A stretch of DNA of 9,224 bases from DATAYF01 sp036272735 (GTDB taxonomy: Bacteria; Chloroflexota; Ktedonobacteria; Ktedonobacterales; Ktedonobacteraceae), in NCBI GenBank assembly GCA_036272735.1, contig DATAYF010000109.1:1-9224 (forward strand). The letters are read 5' to 3'. Position 1 is the first letter of the stretch. Every line of letters starts with the position of its first letter. The position numbers were made by a program, and so were the translations under genes. The notes below the pieces were generated by a model, which saw nothing but the letters and a program-made list of their open reading frames with translations, did no database searches and was not told the origin of the DNA. Positions 1 to 6,034 of this stretch are shown here, in pieces.

Positions 1-4
1 CATG

Positions 5-28
5 CCCACTTTGGGGGTAAGCTTTGCA
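5..28. repeat. Partial copy of the palindromic element family
   Basis: The stretch CCCACTTTGGGGGTAAGC resembles the reverse complement of the right end of the element at 569-690 (…CTCACTTTTGGTGATAAGC…), with about 18 of 24 positions matching if one gap is allowed. It is in the orientation of a left arm pointing into the window. I find no matching right arm downstream, so this is at best a truncated or diverged copy. Confidence 0.35.
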
Positions 29-46
29 CAGACTGCAAGACTTACC
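16..46. repeat. Short hairpin near the window start
   Basis: Positions 16-28 pair with 34-46 (12 of 13 pairs, one a G-T pair) around a 5-base loop. The stem ends in GGTAAG/CTTACC. It lies just inside the partial element at 5-28. No T-run follows on either strand, so a terminator role is not supported. Confidence 0.4.
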
Positions 47-72
47 TTCCATTCGCAGTGTGTGCGGATTAC

Positions 73-144
73 AAATAAGTTTGGCAGTTTTTCCTTAACT
101 GAGCATATGATTGTCATCTCAAAACGCTAAATAAGTTTGGCAGT
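73..144. repeat. Pair of 16-bp direct repeats
   Basis: AAATAAGTTTGGCAGT occurs exactly at 73-88 and again at 129-144, 56 bp apart start to start, in a gene-free stretch. The 40 bp between them show no clear structure. The repeats could be operator-like sites or the edges of a lost insertion. The function is unknown. Confidence 0.55.
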
Positions 145-180
145 GATTTACTACGAAATTGTTGTTTCTTCTAATTCATG

Positions 181-300
181 GCTCATACACAACTTTGGTG
201 AAGGATGAGCTTAATTTGGGAGTTCCTCTCATTTTTCAAGCGTAGTCCAAAGGAGTCTACCTTATTATTGAAGAGCTTATCACCAAAGTTGTGTATGAGC
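181..300. mobile_element. 120-bp palindromic MITE-like element, copy 1
   Basis: The arms GCTCATACACAACTTTGGTG (181-200) and its exact complement (281-300) enclose 80 bp. CTAATTCATG stands immediately outside on both sides (171-180 and 301-310), a perfect 10-bp direct repeat as left by a transposase. No ORF of any size is inside, so this fits a non-autonomous miniature inverted-repeat element. The right inner end (270-287, GAAGAGCTTATCACCAAA) is identical to 659-676 in the third copy. ATGAGC at 205-210 can also pair with 181-186, giving an alternative local hairpin in the left arm. Confidence 0.8.
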
Positions 301-385
301 CTAATTCATGGCGCGTTTATATCATGTAACTTGTCCATATTGGCTTGAGAGGCGCGTTCAGCAGATTGGTCTCTCACATAACTTG

Positions 386-487
386 CCTCATGGTCAGATT
401 TGGGGCATTCTGCTTACTTGCTGATCTCCACCTTTGAAATGTGTGAGCACAGCAACCAGCCAGTAAGCCCCAAAAGTGGTCAAGAGG
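386..487. mobile_element. 102-bp palindromic MITE-like element, copy 2
   Basis: The imperfect arms 386-406 and 467-487 match at 16 of 21 positions, with CCTC at the tips and TTTGGGGC at the inner side. The inner words CTTACT (413-418) and AGTAAG (462-467) continue the pairing. CATAACTTG flanks the element exactly on both sides (377-385 and 488-496), a 9-bp direct repeat that supports insertion at these boundaries. The arms share the …TTTTGGGG core with the third copy, but the interior is different, so family membership is looser. Confidence 0.68.
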
Positions 488-568
488 CATAACTTGGCGT
501 GACATCTTAGCTCATCTATTCAGCCCTTGCCAGACGCGATAAAACGACCAAGGTTTCTCGTATAAATT

Positions 569-690
569 GGATCTGGCTCACTTTTGGGGATGGATGGGTT
601 TATTCCCCTGGCAACCTCCACGTCTTGAGCTCAAGAATGTCACTCGTCCCCGCTGAAAGAAGAGCTTATCACCAAAAGTGAGCCAGGTCC
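569..690. mobile_element. 122-bp palindromic element, copy 3
   Basis: The arms 569-589 and 670-690 match at 19 of 21 positions (core CTGGCTCACTTTTGG, 573-587 with 672-686). They enclose exactly 80 bp, the same interior length as copy 1. Both interior ends resemble copy 1: 11 of 15 positions on the left, and the identical 18-mer at 659-676 on the right. A perfect 14-bp palindrome, TCTTGAGCTCAAGA (623-636), is centred exactly on the midpoint of the element (629.5). I see no flanking direct repeat, so the insertion is either old or not made by a duplicating transposase. Confidence 0.72.
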
Positions 691-702
691 ACTCTTGGCC
701 CT

Positions 703-825
703 AAAATGGGGTCTTGCTCACTTTCGGTGTTTAAGCCCAACAGCGGACAGAGAGAGACGCTTGATTGGCTTGTGGAGCAATCTGTTGCTCAGCTTTTCCA
801 CCGAAAATGAGCAAGACCCGATTTT
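703..825. mobile_element. 123-bp palindromic element, copy 4
   Basis: The arms 703-729 and 799-825 match at 25 of 27 positions (core TCTTGCTCA…TTTCGGTG). They enclose 69 bp. The right interior contains a local hairpin, GAGCAA (775-780), loop TCTG, TTGCTC (785-790). It then ends in AGCTTTTCCACC, close to the AGCTTATCACC of copies 1 and 3. No flanking direct repeat is visible. Only 12 bp separate it from copy 3. Confidence 0.72.
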
Positions 826-935
826 GCACTGAAGGACGGAACTTGACGTTTCGCTACTTGGAAAAACCGCTCCATACCTAGGGTCGAAGTCAGGAATGTT
901 GTAAATAGAGACAGGGCTGAGATCCTAACAGAGAA

Positions 936-959
936 GTCTCCAGCAGTGCTGCTGGAGAC
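936..959 (-). terminator. Strong hairpin, possible terminator of the lactonase-like gene
   Basis: GTCTCCAGCAG (936-946) is perfectly complementary to CTGCTGGAGAC (949-959), an 11-bp GC-rich stem. It lies 48 bp beyond the stop codon of the minus-strand gene at 1008-1712. On that strand it is followed by TTCTCTGTT, a weak T-rich tail. The stem is convincing; the terminator function is inferred from position and the imperfect tail. It could also be bidirectional. Confidence 0.45.
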
Positions 960-1007
960 GCTCTTTCAAAATTGCCCATCAAGAGGATCTGGTCCTGCCC
1001 ACGCAAG

Positions 1008-1712
1008 CTAAGCGTAATACGCTGGCAACTTTTTCAATGCCTTCCACCCATCGCTATCATGTCCACAAACCACCAATGTCACCTTCTCCCGTTCTGCTAG
1101 GTCTATCAGCTTTCGTGTGCTCGCAATGGTCCCATCCCTATCCATATCCTTTGGCCCTGTCTCCCGATCTTCACGCCAGAACTCTTTTCTTGTGACCGCA
1201 TCGATTGCTAACAACACGGCGCCTGTCTGTGGTAAATGGATCAGGACTGACTGATGACCCGGCACGTGACCGCTCGTCTCAACTACCTGTAATCCCGGAA
1301 ACAATTCGACATCTCCATCAATCAGACGGTATTTTCTCCCAGAAAGATCCCAATGAACCCGACTACGAGCGAAACGCTCGAGTCCCTGAAGAGCTGCCTC
1401 ATGATGTTTTCGCTGCACCACAAACTCGGCATTGGTGAACGAGCTATGATAGCCTATATGGTCTCGATCATAATGGGTACAGATAACGGTATCAATGTCG
1501 AGAGGCCCTAGACCTATCTCGGCAAGTTGTTCAACCACATTCTCCCCCCAAATAGGAGGCTGATCATCAGCTTCCTCATTCTCTCTAGGCAAGCCACTAT
1601 CGATGAGCACATGCTTTCCATCGTTTGTCTGCGCGAGATAGCAGCCAACTGGCCACTCAGGATCAGGTATTACTAATATGAAATACAAACGCTCGATCGT
1701 TGAATTAGCCAT
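1008..1712 (-). CDS. Metallo-beta-lactamase-fold hydrolase, AHL-lactonase-like
   Basis: A 234-residue protein with the layout of the N-acyl homoserine lactonase group of the metallo-beta-lactamase superfamily, which open the lactone ring of quorum-sensing signals in the cytoplasm. Visible motifs are VLIDSGL (35-41), the metal motif H80-Y-D82-R-D84-H85, GHVPGH (148-153, ligand H149), D171 in AIDAV, and H218 in CGHD. The classical motif is HxHxDH, so the second histidine is replaced by D82. All other ligands are present, so a metal site is likely but may be altered. The length is usual for the family. The ATG at 1712 has only a distant SD-like AAGG about 14 bases upstream, so expression may be weak. 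There is no signal peptide. The substrate could be another lactone or ester; the fold call is firmer than the reaction. Confidence 0.85.
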   Translation of the reverse strand: MANSTIERLYFILVIPDPEWPVGCYLAQTNDGKHVLIDSGLPRENEEADDQPPIWGENVVEQLAEIGLGPLDIDTVICTHYDRDHIGYHSSFTNAEFVVQRKHHEAALQGLERFARSRVHWDLSGRKYRLIDGDVELFPGLQVVETSGHVPGHQSVLIHLPQTGAVLLAIDAVTRKEFWREDRETGPKDMDRDGTIASTRKLIDLAEREKVTLVVCGHDSDGWKALKKLPAYYA

Positions 1713-1949
1713 TGTTGTGTTTCAGACCTTTCTTCGTGTTCCTAATTTTGCACCCTCATCGAAGGCGAAGGCGCGATCTGCAATGCGAGAACAGATCAAT
1801 GCCTTCAACTGCTGGCGCGACCATGAGCAACCCCGCCTGCCTACTTCAGGTGCGTCTGTCTTCCGCATGCCAACGATTCGTCAATCTCCGATGAGGAGCG
1901 CAAATTACATACTCAGTGAAAAGTATACCTGATGGGGAGTGGTTTTCCA
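1713..1949. other. Intergenic stretch between lactonase-like gene and IS6 element
   Basis: I see no recognisable gene here. A short open frame on the plus strand (from about 1678 to 1932) overlaps the lactonase-like gene, has no clear ribosome site and resembles nothing I know. The stretch should hold the promoter of the minus-strand gene, but I cannot pick -35 and -10 boxes with confidence. Confidence 0.4.
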
Positions 1950-2941
1950 GGTTCTGTCAGAACTCAGAGAAAGACTTGCCCTGACGATCGTCTCCAAGGT
2001 ATGCTGAGAGCAACGCTTCATCGGAGAAGGAGTGATTCATGAACTGCCCACATTGTGCCTCTGCCACCACCAGAGAGCAAATGCAGAAAACAACACTCGG
2101 CTATCGCATATTCCGTTGCTCCACGTGCAAGCGCCTCTTCAACGAGCGTACAGGAACGCCGTTCACCTTCCTGGAATATCCTACCGATATTGTCCTCCTG
2201 GTTGTCCTGTTGGGGGTGTGGGCGGCTTCGGTACAAGTTGAGCTTGCGAGATCTCACCGAAATGTTTCTTGAGCGAGGGGTCACGTTCACTCATGAGGCC
2301 GTTCGGGACTGGGAACGGCGGTTTGCTCCACTTCTTACAGAGCAATTGCGGATGAAACGACGTGGACAAGCGGGGCAGTCCTGGTATGTGGATGAAACCT
2401 ACGTGAAAGTCAAAGGGAGATGGTGCTACCTGTATCGCGCCATGGATGCGGATGGCAATCTGGTGGATTCCCGCTTGAGCGAGAAACGAGATATGGAGGC
2501 AGCCCAGCGGTTTTTCAAGCAGGCTCTCACTGTCGTTGGTCATACCCCAGAGCGCGTGACGACGGATGGTCATGCTTCCTACCCACGAGCAGTACGTGAG
2601 ATACTTGGGAGCAGTGTGCAGCATCGTACCAAGAAATTTCTCAATAATCAGTTGGAGCAAGATCATCGAGGAGTGAAGCAACGTTACTACCCGATGCATG
2701 GCTTCGGAAATTTCGACTCCGCAGCTCGTTTTTGCGGTGCTTTCGATGAATTACGCAACTATTTCCGCCCACGTCATACCATGGGAGAAACCATGTCGCT
2801 CACGGAACAACGACGTTTATTCTGTGAAAGATTTGCTACCCTATACCTCTTGATGAGGATGGCCTCATAAGCCCAATAGATTCGTTGGGAGAGACTTACA
2901 CCTCTTTCTCTGGCTTTTGTGTTCTCAGTTCTGACGGAACC
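1950..2941 (+). mobile_element. IS6-type insertion sequence, 992 bp
   Basis: The left end GGTTCTGTCAGAACT (from 1950) and the right end AGTTCTGACGGAACC (to 2941) are imperfect inverted repeats, with one mismatch in the first 15 bases and AGA continuing inside. GGTTCTGT is typical of IS6/IS240-type ends. The element encloses one transposase gene reading left to right. The 8-bp flanks (1942-1949 and 2942-2949) differ, so no target duplication survives. This suggests an old insertion, recombination between copies, or cointegrate resolution. The transposase is frameshifted, so the copy is probably immobile on its own. Confidence 0.85.
2039..2870 (+). pseudogene. IS6-family transposase with N-terminal zinc ribbon, frameshifted
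   Basis: After restoring one frameshift the product is about 276 residues. It has a zinc ribbon (C3, C6, C27, C30), the helix segment LRYKLSLRDL (about 63-72) and an RNase H-like DDE domain. The catalytic residues are D118 (YVDETY), D176 (TTDGH) and E206 (NNQLEQDH), all intact. The ATG at 2039 has a good SD, AAGGAG, six bases upstream. The reading frame shifts after residue 61: one extra base lies in the G-rich stretch 2211-2222, and reading resumes at CGG 2223-2225. Without correction the first frame stops within about 17 codons. IS6 elements are not known for programmed frameshifting, so I read this as a mutation or a sequencing error in a G-run. The neighbouring terminal repeats confirm the element. 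Confidence 0.87.
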
Positions 2942-3136
2942 AGTTGTCCTGTGTAGCAACTGACAGGCATACATTCCTTTTTCTGCTTCCATTGCCTCTT
3001 TAGGAAACCTTTTTTTGGTACCTCCACCATTTCTTTTCGATCATACGTATAAGTGATCTCTGTCTTGCTTCTCTCCCTGCTTGTTTACTTCCACACCCTT
3101 ATACATAACTCGTTATGCATCTATTGATGGGTATAT
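2942..3136. other. Intergenic gap with small inverted repeat at 3101-3120
   Basis: This gap lies between the IS6 element and the stop codon of the PHP gene. The only structure I see is CATAAC (3104-3109), TC, GTTATG (3112-3117), extendable to 3101-3120 with one mismatch. It lies 20 bp past the minus-strand stop. No T-run follows on that strand, so a terminator role is weak. Nothing else is recognisable. Confidence 0.3.
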
Positions 3137-3913
3137 TTAGTTTGCGACTGTTTCCGCAACCAATTGCAAATTCGCTTGCAGCAATGCCTTTATTTGTTTG
3201 GCTGCTTTAACTTTCGAGTTGAGACACGGCGAAATGTGCACCTGATGCGTATTGGATTGGATCGCCTGACGTAATTCGTCAATGGTGTTACATTCCTGTT
3301 CCAGGGTATTATAAACACTTGCCAATTGCAGTGGATGATGGGAATCACTCCCTGCAACGACCGGTTTTCCCAATCGGGTAGCGAATGCATAGACTTCGGT
3401 GCGGGTCTGCTCGATGCCTTTGGTGAAGAGATCGGACCCGTTGAGATCAAATGCATCAAATTGGAGCAGAATGTCTTCTGGTAAATGGTGTAGTGGGTTT
3501 GAGGGCCGGAACGGATGAGCACCAATTTTCAGAAAGTTATAGGCTGCACTGCGTTGAAATAACTCTCGTACAGGAATGTAGTTGCCTTTACTGGTATACC
3601 CCTCCAGTTGCTGGCGCAATGCGCAAAGATCCTGGCGATTACCAGTAAACAGGAGGTGGCTACCTTCTTGAATGTCAATCTCCATACCTGAAAAGACCTT
3701 GAAGCCATCAACGTCATAATACTCGTTCACATATGGGTATTGTGCATCCAGCGTATCGTAGATATCAAAGAAGCGGTCAGCATTAAAGTGTTCTGTGAGC
3801 GTAAAAGCTGTTAACCCTTCGCTCTGAGCTTCATGAACCGTGTTCAAAAAATATTCCAGGGAGAATGGCGCTTTTTTCGTGAACTTGGTATGGGTATGAA
3901 AATCGATGTTCAT
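3137..3913 (-). CDS. PHP-domain metal-dependent phosphoesterase
   Basis: A 258-residue protein of the polymerase-and-histidinol-phosphatase (PHP) superfamily, which hydrolyse phosphoesters with a multinuclear metal site. The expected ligands are visible in order: H6 and H8 (DFHTHT), E41-H42 (LTEHF), E78 (GMEID), H133 (GAHPF), D190 and H192 (GSDSHH). It is a stand-alone cytosolic domain with no polymerase and no signal peptide. The start at 3913 was chosen because AAGGA lies 8 bases upstream and the motif HTHT begins at once, as usual. A longer in-frame start at 4036 would add 41 residues of no resemblance and overlap the gene fragment upstream. Its substrate cannot be told: histidinol phosphate, oligonucleotide or other phosphoester are all possible. 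It reads in the same direction as the EcfT-like fragment 52 bp upstream and may once have been cotranscribed with it. Confidence 0.87.
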   Translation of the reverse strand: MNIDFHTHTKFTKKAPFSLEYFLNTVHEAQSEGLTAFTLTEHFNADRFFDIYDTLDAQYPYVNEYYDVDGFKVFSGMEIDIQEGSHLLFTGNRQDLCALRQQLEGYTSKGNYIPVRELFQRSAAYNFLKIGAHPFRPSNPLHHLPEDILLQFDAFDLNGSDLFTKGIEQTRTEVYAFATRLGKPVVAGSDSHHPLQLASVYNTLEQECNTIDELRQAIQSNTHQVHISPCLNSKVKAAKQIKALLQANLQLVAETVAN

Positions 3914-3965
3914 CAAATTGTTCCTTACTCTAGTTAATCGTAAACAGGTTTTTGTTTTCTCAGCC

Positions 3966-4190
3966 TTAGCCGAAAGTGGAACGTGGCGCGATACCCGTAA
4001 CAACGAGTACGATAACAACCGCAATAGTAAGTGCATAAAAGGTCCAGGCCCACTTGTCTTCCAGGGTCGTATTATGCACTTTCAAGGTTCCTCGCGTTTT
4101 CTGCGCTCCGAATGCGCGTGCATCAACAACCATTGCCATAACATTCGTTGCACGCTCGGCATTTCGCTTGTGTTCTTTATCTCTCTTTGC
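3966..4190 (-). pseudogene. C-terminal fragment of an ECF-transporter T subunit (EcfT/CbiQ-like)
   Basis: The frame is open for 74 codons between an in-frame TGA (4191-4193) and the stop TAA (3966-3968). It reads RNAERATNVMAMVVDARAF, then a charged linker, then one membrane helix (about WAWTFYALTIAVVIVLVV), and ends in STFG. The AER…AM…DARAFG pattern matches the coupling-helix region of EcfT/CbiQ, where the T subunit of a vitamin or metal importer contacts its ATPases. That region normally ends a protein of about 250 residues, so the N-terminal membrane part is missing. No frame upstream restores it. In-frame ATGs at 4139 and 4133 exist, but a functional short protein seems unlikely. The fragment reads toward the PHP gene. 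I cannot tell whether the loss is a deletion or followed IS activity. Family call moderate, truncation firm. Confidence 0.6.
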
Positions 4191-4253
4191 TCAGATCAAT
4201 AGAAACCTATTGTAAGATACCATTGAACAGGTACAAGAAAAGCATAAACCAGT

Positions 4254-4287
4254 TAATTTAATGAATTGTGACATATTCATTAAATTA
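4254..4287. promoter_or_regulatory. AT-rich 13-bp inverted repeat, operator-like
   Basis: TAATTTAATGAAT (4254-4266) and ATTCATTAAATTA (4275-4287) are exact complements around 8 bases. The stretch is markedly AT-rich compared with the flanking genes. It sits upstream of the EcfT-like fragment and the PHP gene, where a repressor operator could lie. No T-run follows to suggest a terminator. The role is inferred from shape and position only. Confidence 0.4.
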
Positions 4288-4300
4288 TTGTAAAACCTGT

Positions 4301-4349
4301 TACTTGTAGCGGATGATACTTGTTATTTATGTTACTTCTGAATACTTGT
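4301..4349. repeat. Iterated TACTTGT words in AT-rich intergenic DNA
   Basis: TACTTGT occurs at 4301, 4317 and 4343, with a one-base variant (TACTTCT) at 4333. The first three starts are 16 bp apart. Such spacing could mark a protein-binding array or may be chance in low-complexity DNA. A weak minus-strand promoter (TTGTAA, 17 bp, CATAAA) overlaps it in the direction of the PHP gene. The rest of 4191-4498 holds no gene I can recognise. Confidence 0.35.
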
Positions 4350-4408
4350 TACAATACTGTAGGATAGGTCCATTGTATGGAGATGGAGAGGAAGAACTGA
4401 GAACTTAA

Positions 4409-4431
4409 GGTAGTGTTGCAAAAATTTTTAA
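4409..4431 (+). repeat. Isolated IS6-type left terminal sequence
   Basis: GGTAGTGTTGCAAAAATTTT starting at 4409 resembles the IS6-family terminal consensus (GG…CTGTTGCAAA). No matching right end and no transposase of that kind follow before the IS256 element begins 67 bp later. It may be the stub of a lost IS6 element. The AGAACTGAGAAC just upstream (4394-4405) also equals the inner part of the right end of the IS6 copy at 1950-2941. Both matches are short and could be chance. Confidence 0.3.
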
Positions 4432-4498
4432 ACGCAGCAAAATAGGCTATGGAATTGCAGTAGCAAGGGCTTTATCGAATAAAAGATGCGATTCTTTT

Positions 4499-5817
4499 GA
4501 GGGTGTAAAATACTTTGTGTATGTGGCCACACGAGAAGAAGTGGATGAAGATGGAAGAAGGAGAAAAACGTATGACCATTCGACGCGAACTGATCGATGA
4601 ACTGCTCAAAGAATGCCCCGATCCCAAAGAGCTTCTGGCCGAAGGTGGCTTGCTCAAACAACTCCCCAGCACTTTGATTGAGCGCTGCCTGGAAAGTGAG
4701 ATGGAGGAGCACCTGGGCTATCCTAAGCACGGAAAACGCGATGAAACCACGCGGAACGTACGCAACGGAAGCAGCCATAAGACCCTCAAGGGATCGCAAG
4801 GAGAGATCACGATTGCCGTTCCACGTGACCGTGAAGCCAGCTTTGAGCCGGTCCTGATCCCCAAGCACCAGACCCGGCTGGAAGGCTTTGAAGACAAGAT
4901 CCTGGCCCTGTATGCCCGTGGCATGACGACTCGTGATATTCAAGCACAGGTTCACGAGCTGTATGGCGTCGAGGTTTCACCAACCTTCGTTTCTAACGTA
5001 ACTGAAGCTGTACTTGATGAGGTGCGGAAGTTCCAGAACCGTCCTCTGGAGGCCGTCTACCCGATGGTCTACGTGGACTGCTTGGTGGTCAAAGTGCGTG
5101 AGAATCAACGCATCATCAACCAAGCCCTCTCCCTGGCTCTGGGTGTCGACATGGAAGGGCAAGAAGAGCTGCTGGGGATGTGGTTGGGCCACCATGAGGG
5201 AGCCCGCATTCTGGTTGTCGGTCTTCACGGAATTGCAAAACCGAGGATTCAAAGATATCTTCATCGCCTGTGTTGATGGTCTGATCGACTTGCCAGAGGC
5301 GATTGAAGTCCTCTATCCGCACACCCGGGTTCAGCTGTGCATGGTGCACATGGTACGCAACTCGCTCAAATATGTCTCCTACAAACATCGCAAGGAGGTC
5401 GCGGCGGATTTAAAACTGATCTATTCAGCAGCGACGGAAACGGAAGCGCAGGTCTACCTGGAGCTCTTTGCTGAAAAATGGGACCGGCAGTATGGGAGCA
5501 TCAGCAAGATGTGGAGAATGCACTGGAGTCATGTGGTCCCGTTGTTTGCTTTTCCTGAGGATATTCGTAAGGTGATCTACACAACCAATGCGACCCGGTC
5601 GGTGAACATGTCCTTACGCAAAGTCACCCGCAACCATCGCATTTTTCCTCCGATGAGGCAGTCTACAAGGTGGTGTACCTGGCCATGCACAACATTGCCA
5701 AGAAGTGGACCATGCCGATCCGCAACTGGATGCCTGCACTCAACTGTTTTGCGATTGAATTTGGGGAGCGATTCCCTCATTAAATAAAAACACATACACA
5801 AAATACTTGACAGACTC
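4499..5817 (+). mobile_element. IS256-family insertion sequence, about 1.32 kb
   Basis: The imperfect terminal inverted repeats at 4499-4525 and 5791-5817 match at 22 of 27 positions; the inner 12 bases TTTGTGTATGTG are identical. They enclose one transposase gene of IS256 type. The outermost tips carry mismatches, so the exact ends could be off by a few bases. No 8-9 bp direct repeat is visible at the borders I chose. The transposase is broken at several points, so the copy is dead. Confidence 0.8.
4572..5783 (+). pseudogene. IS256-family transposase, two frameshifts and lost catalytic Glu
   Basis: The restored product is about 404 residues, normal for IS256 (Mutator-like) transposases. It runs from an N-terminal DNA-binding part (RRELIDELL, MEEHLGY) through D169 (VYVDCL) and D235 (ACVDGL) to the C-terminal …FAIEFGERFPH ending at TAA 5781-5783. 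The ATG at 4572 has GAAGGAG eight bases upstream. Frame breaks: an extra A at 5208 (after …HHEGAR, before FWLSVF), and one base missing at 5650-5651 (after …RIFP, before DEAVYKVVY). The family motif NAIES, which carries the third catalytic acid, reads NATRS here, so residue 342 is Arg (codon 5596-5598). The copy is inactive even if the frameshifts are sequencing errors. Confidence 0.87.
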
Positions 5818-5913
5818 CAATAGGGACAATTCATCAGCCAACGCTCCTGGTTCAACGCTCTTTTGAGAGGATGAGCAGAACAGAAGCGTGACGGCTTGCC
5901 AATAGGTTGTTTG

Positions 5914-5928
5914 AGTTCTGACGGAACC
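5914..5928 (-). repeat. Solo IS6-type terminal repeat
   Basis: AGTTCTGACGGAACC here is identical over 15 bases to the right end of the IS6 element (2927-2941). No IS6 transposase lies beside it. The tip points toward the P450 gene, so the missing body would have lain to the left, where the IS256 element now sits. It is probably the stub of a deleted or interrupted IS6 copy. Confidence 0.5.
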
Positions 5929-5982
5929 CATCATACCCATAGAACTCGGGACAGAGAGAGCAATTCTGTCGTTTATCATATG

Positions 5983-6032
5983 TCTCCTTGTATTTTTCGT
6001 GTACGGGCCAAATAGGCCAAAACGCAAGGAGA
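5983..6032 (-). terminator. Nested inverted repeat after the P450 stop, weak terminator candidate
   Basis: TCTCCTTG (5983-5990) pairs with CAAGGAGA (6025-6032) two bases past the P450 stop. Inside is a second small repeat, GGCC-AAATA-GGCC. The outer loop is long and no T-run follows on the minus strand, so it may just as well be an RNA-stability hairpin or chance. The rest of 5818-6034 holds nothing else I recognise. Confidence 0.25.
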
Positions 6033-6034
6033 TA

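Noticed and set aside
16..46. Integron attC-like or terminator hairpin
   Set aside because: No integrase, no consensus core sites and no T-run; only a simple stem-loop can be claimed.
1..900. CRISPR array
   Set aside because: The repeats here are palindromic arms of unequal sequence with irregular spacing and no identical direct repeat-spacer pattern; no cas gene is present.
1678..1932. 84-codon plus-strand open frame after the lactonase-like gene start
   Set aside because: No ribosome site, partly antisense to the lactonase-like gene, Arg/Ser-rich without a motif. It could not be told from chance.
2199..2225. Programmed ribosomal frameshift in the IS6 transposase
   Set aside because: The shift needed is +1, there is no typical slippery heptamer with a downstream structure, and IS6 elements normally have a single frame. 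A one-base insertion in a G-rich stretch is simpler.
1950..5928. Composite transposon bounded by the IS6 element and the solo IS6 end
   Set aside because: The right boundary is only a 15-bp end without a transposase, and no flanking target duplication matches; there is too little to claim a unit.
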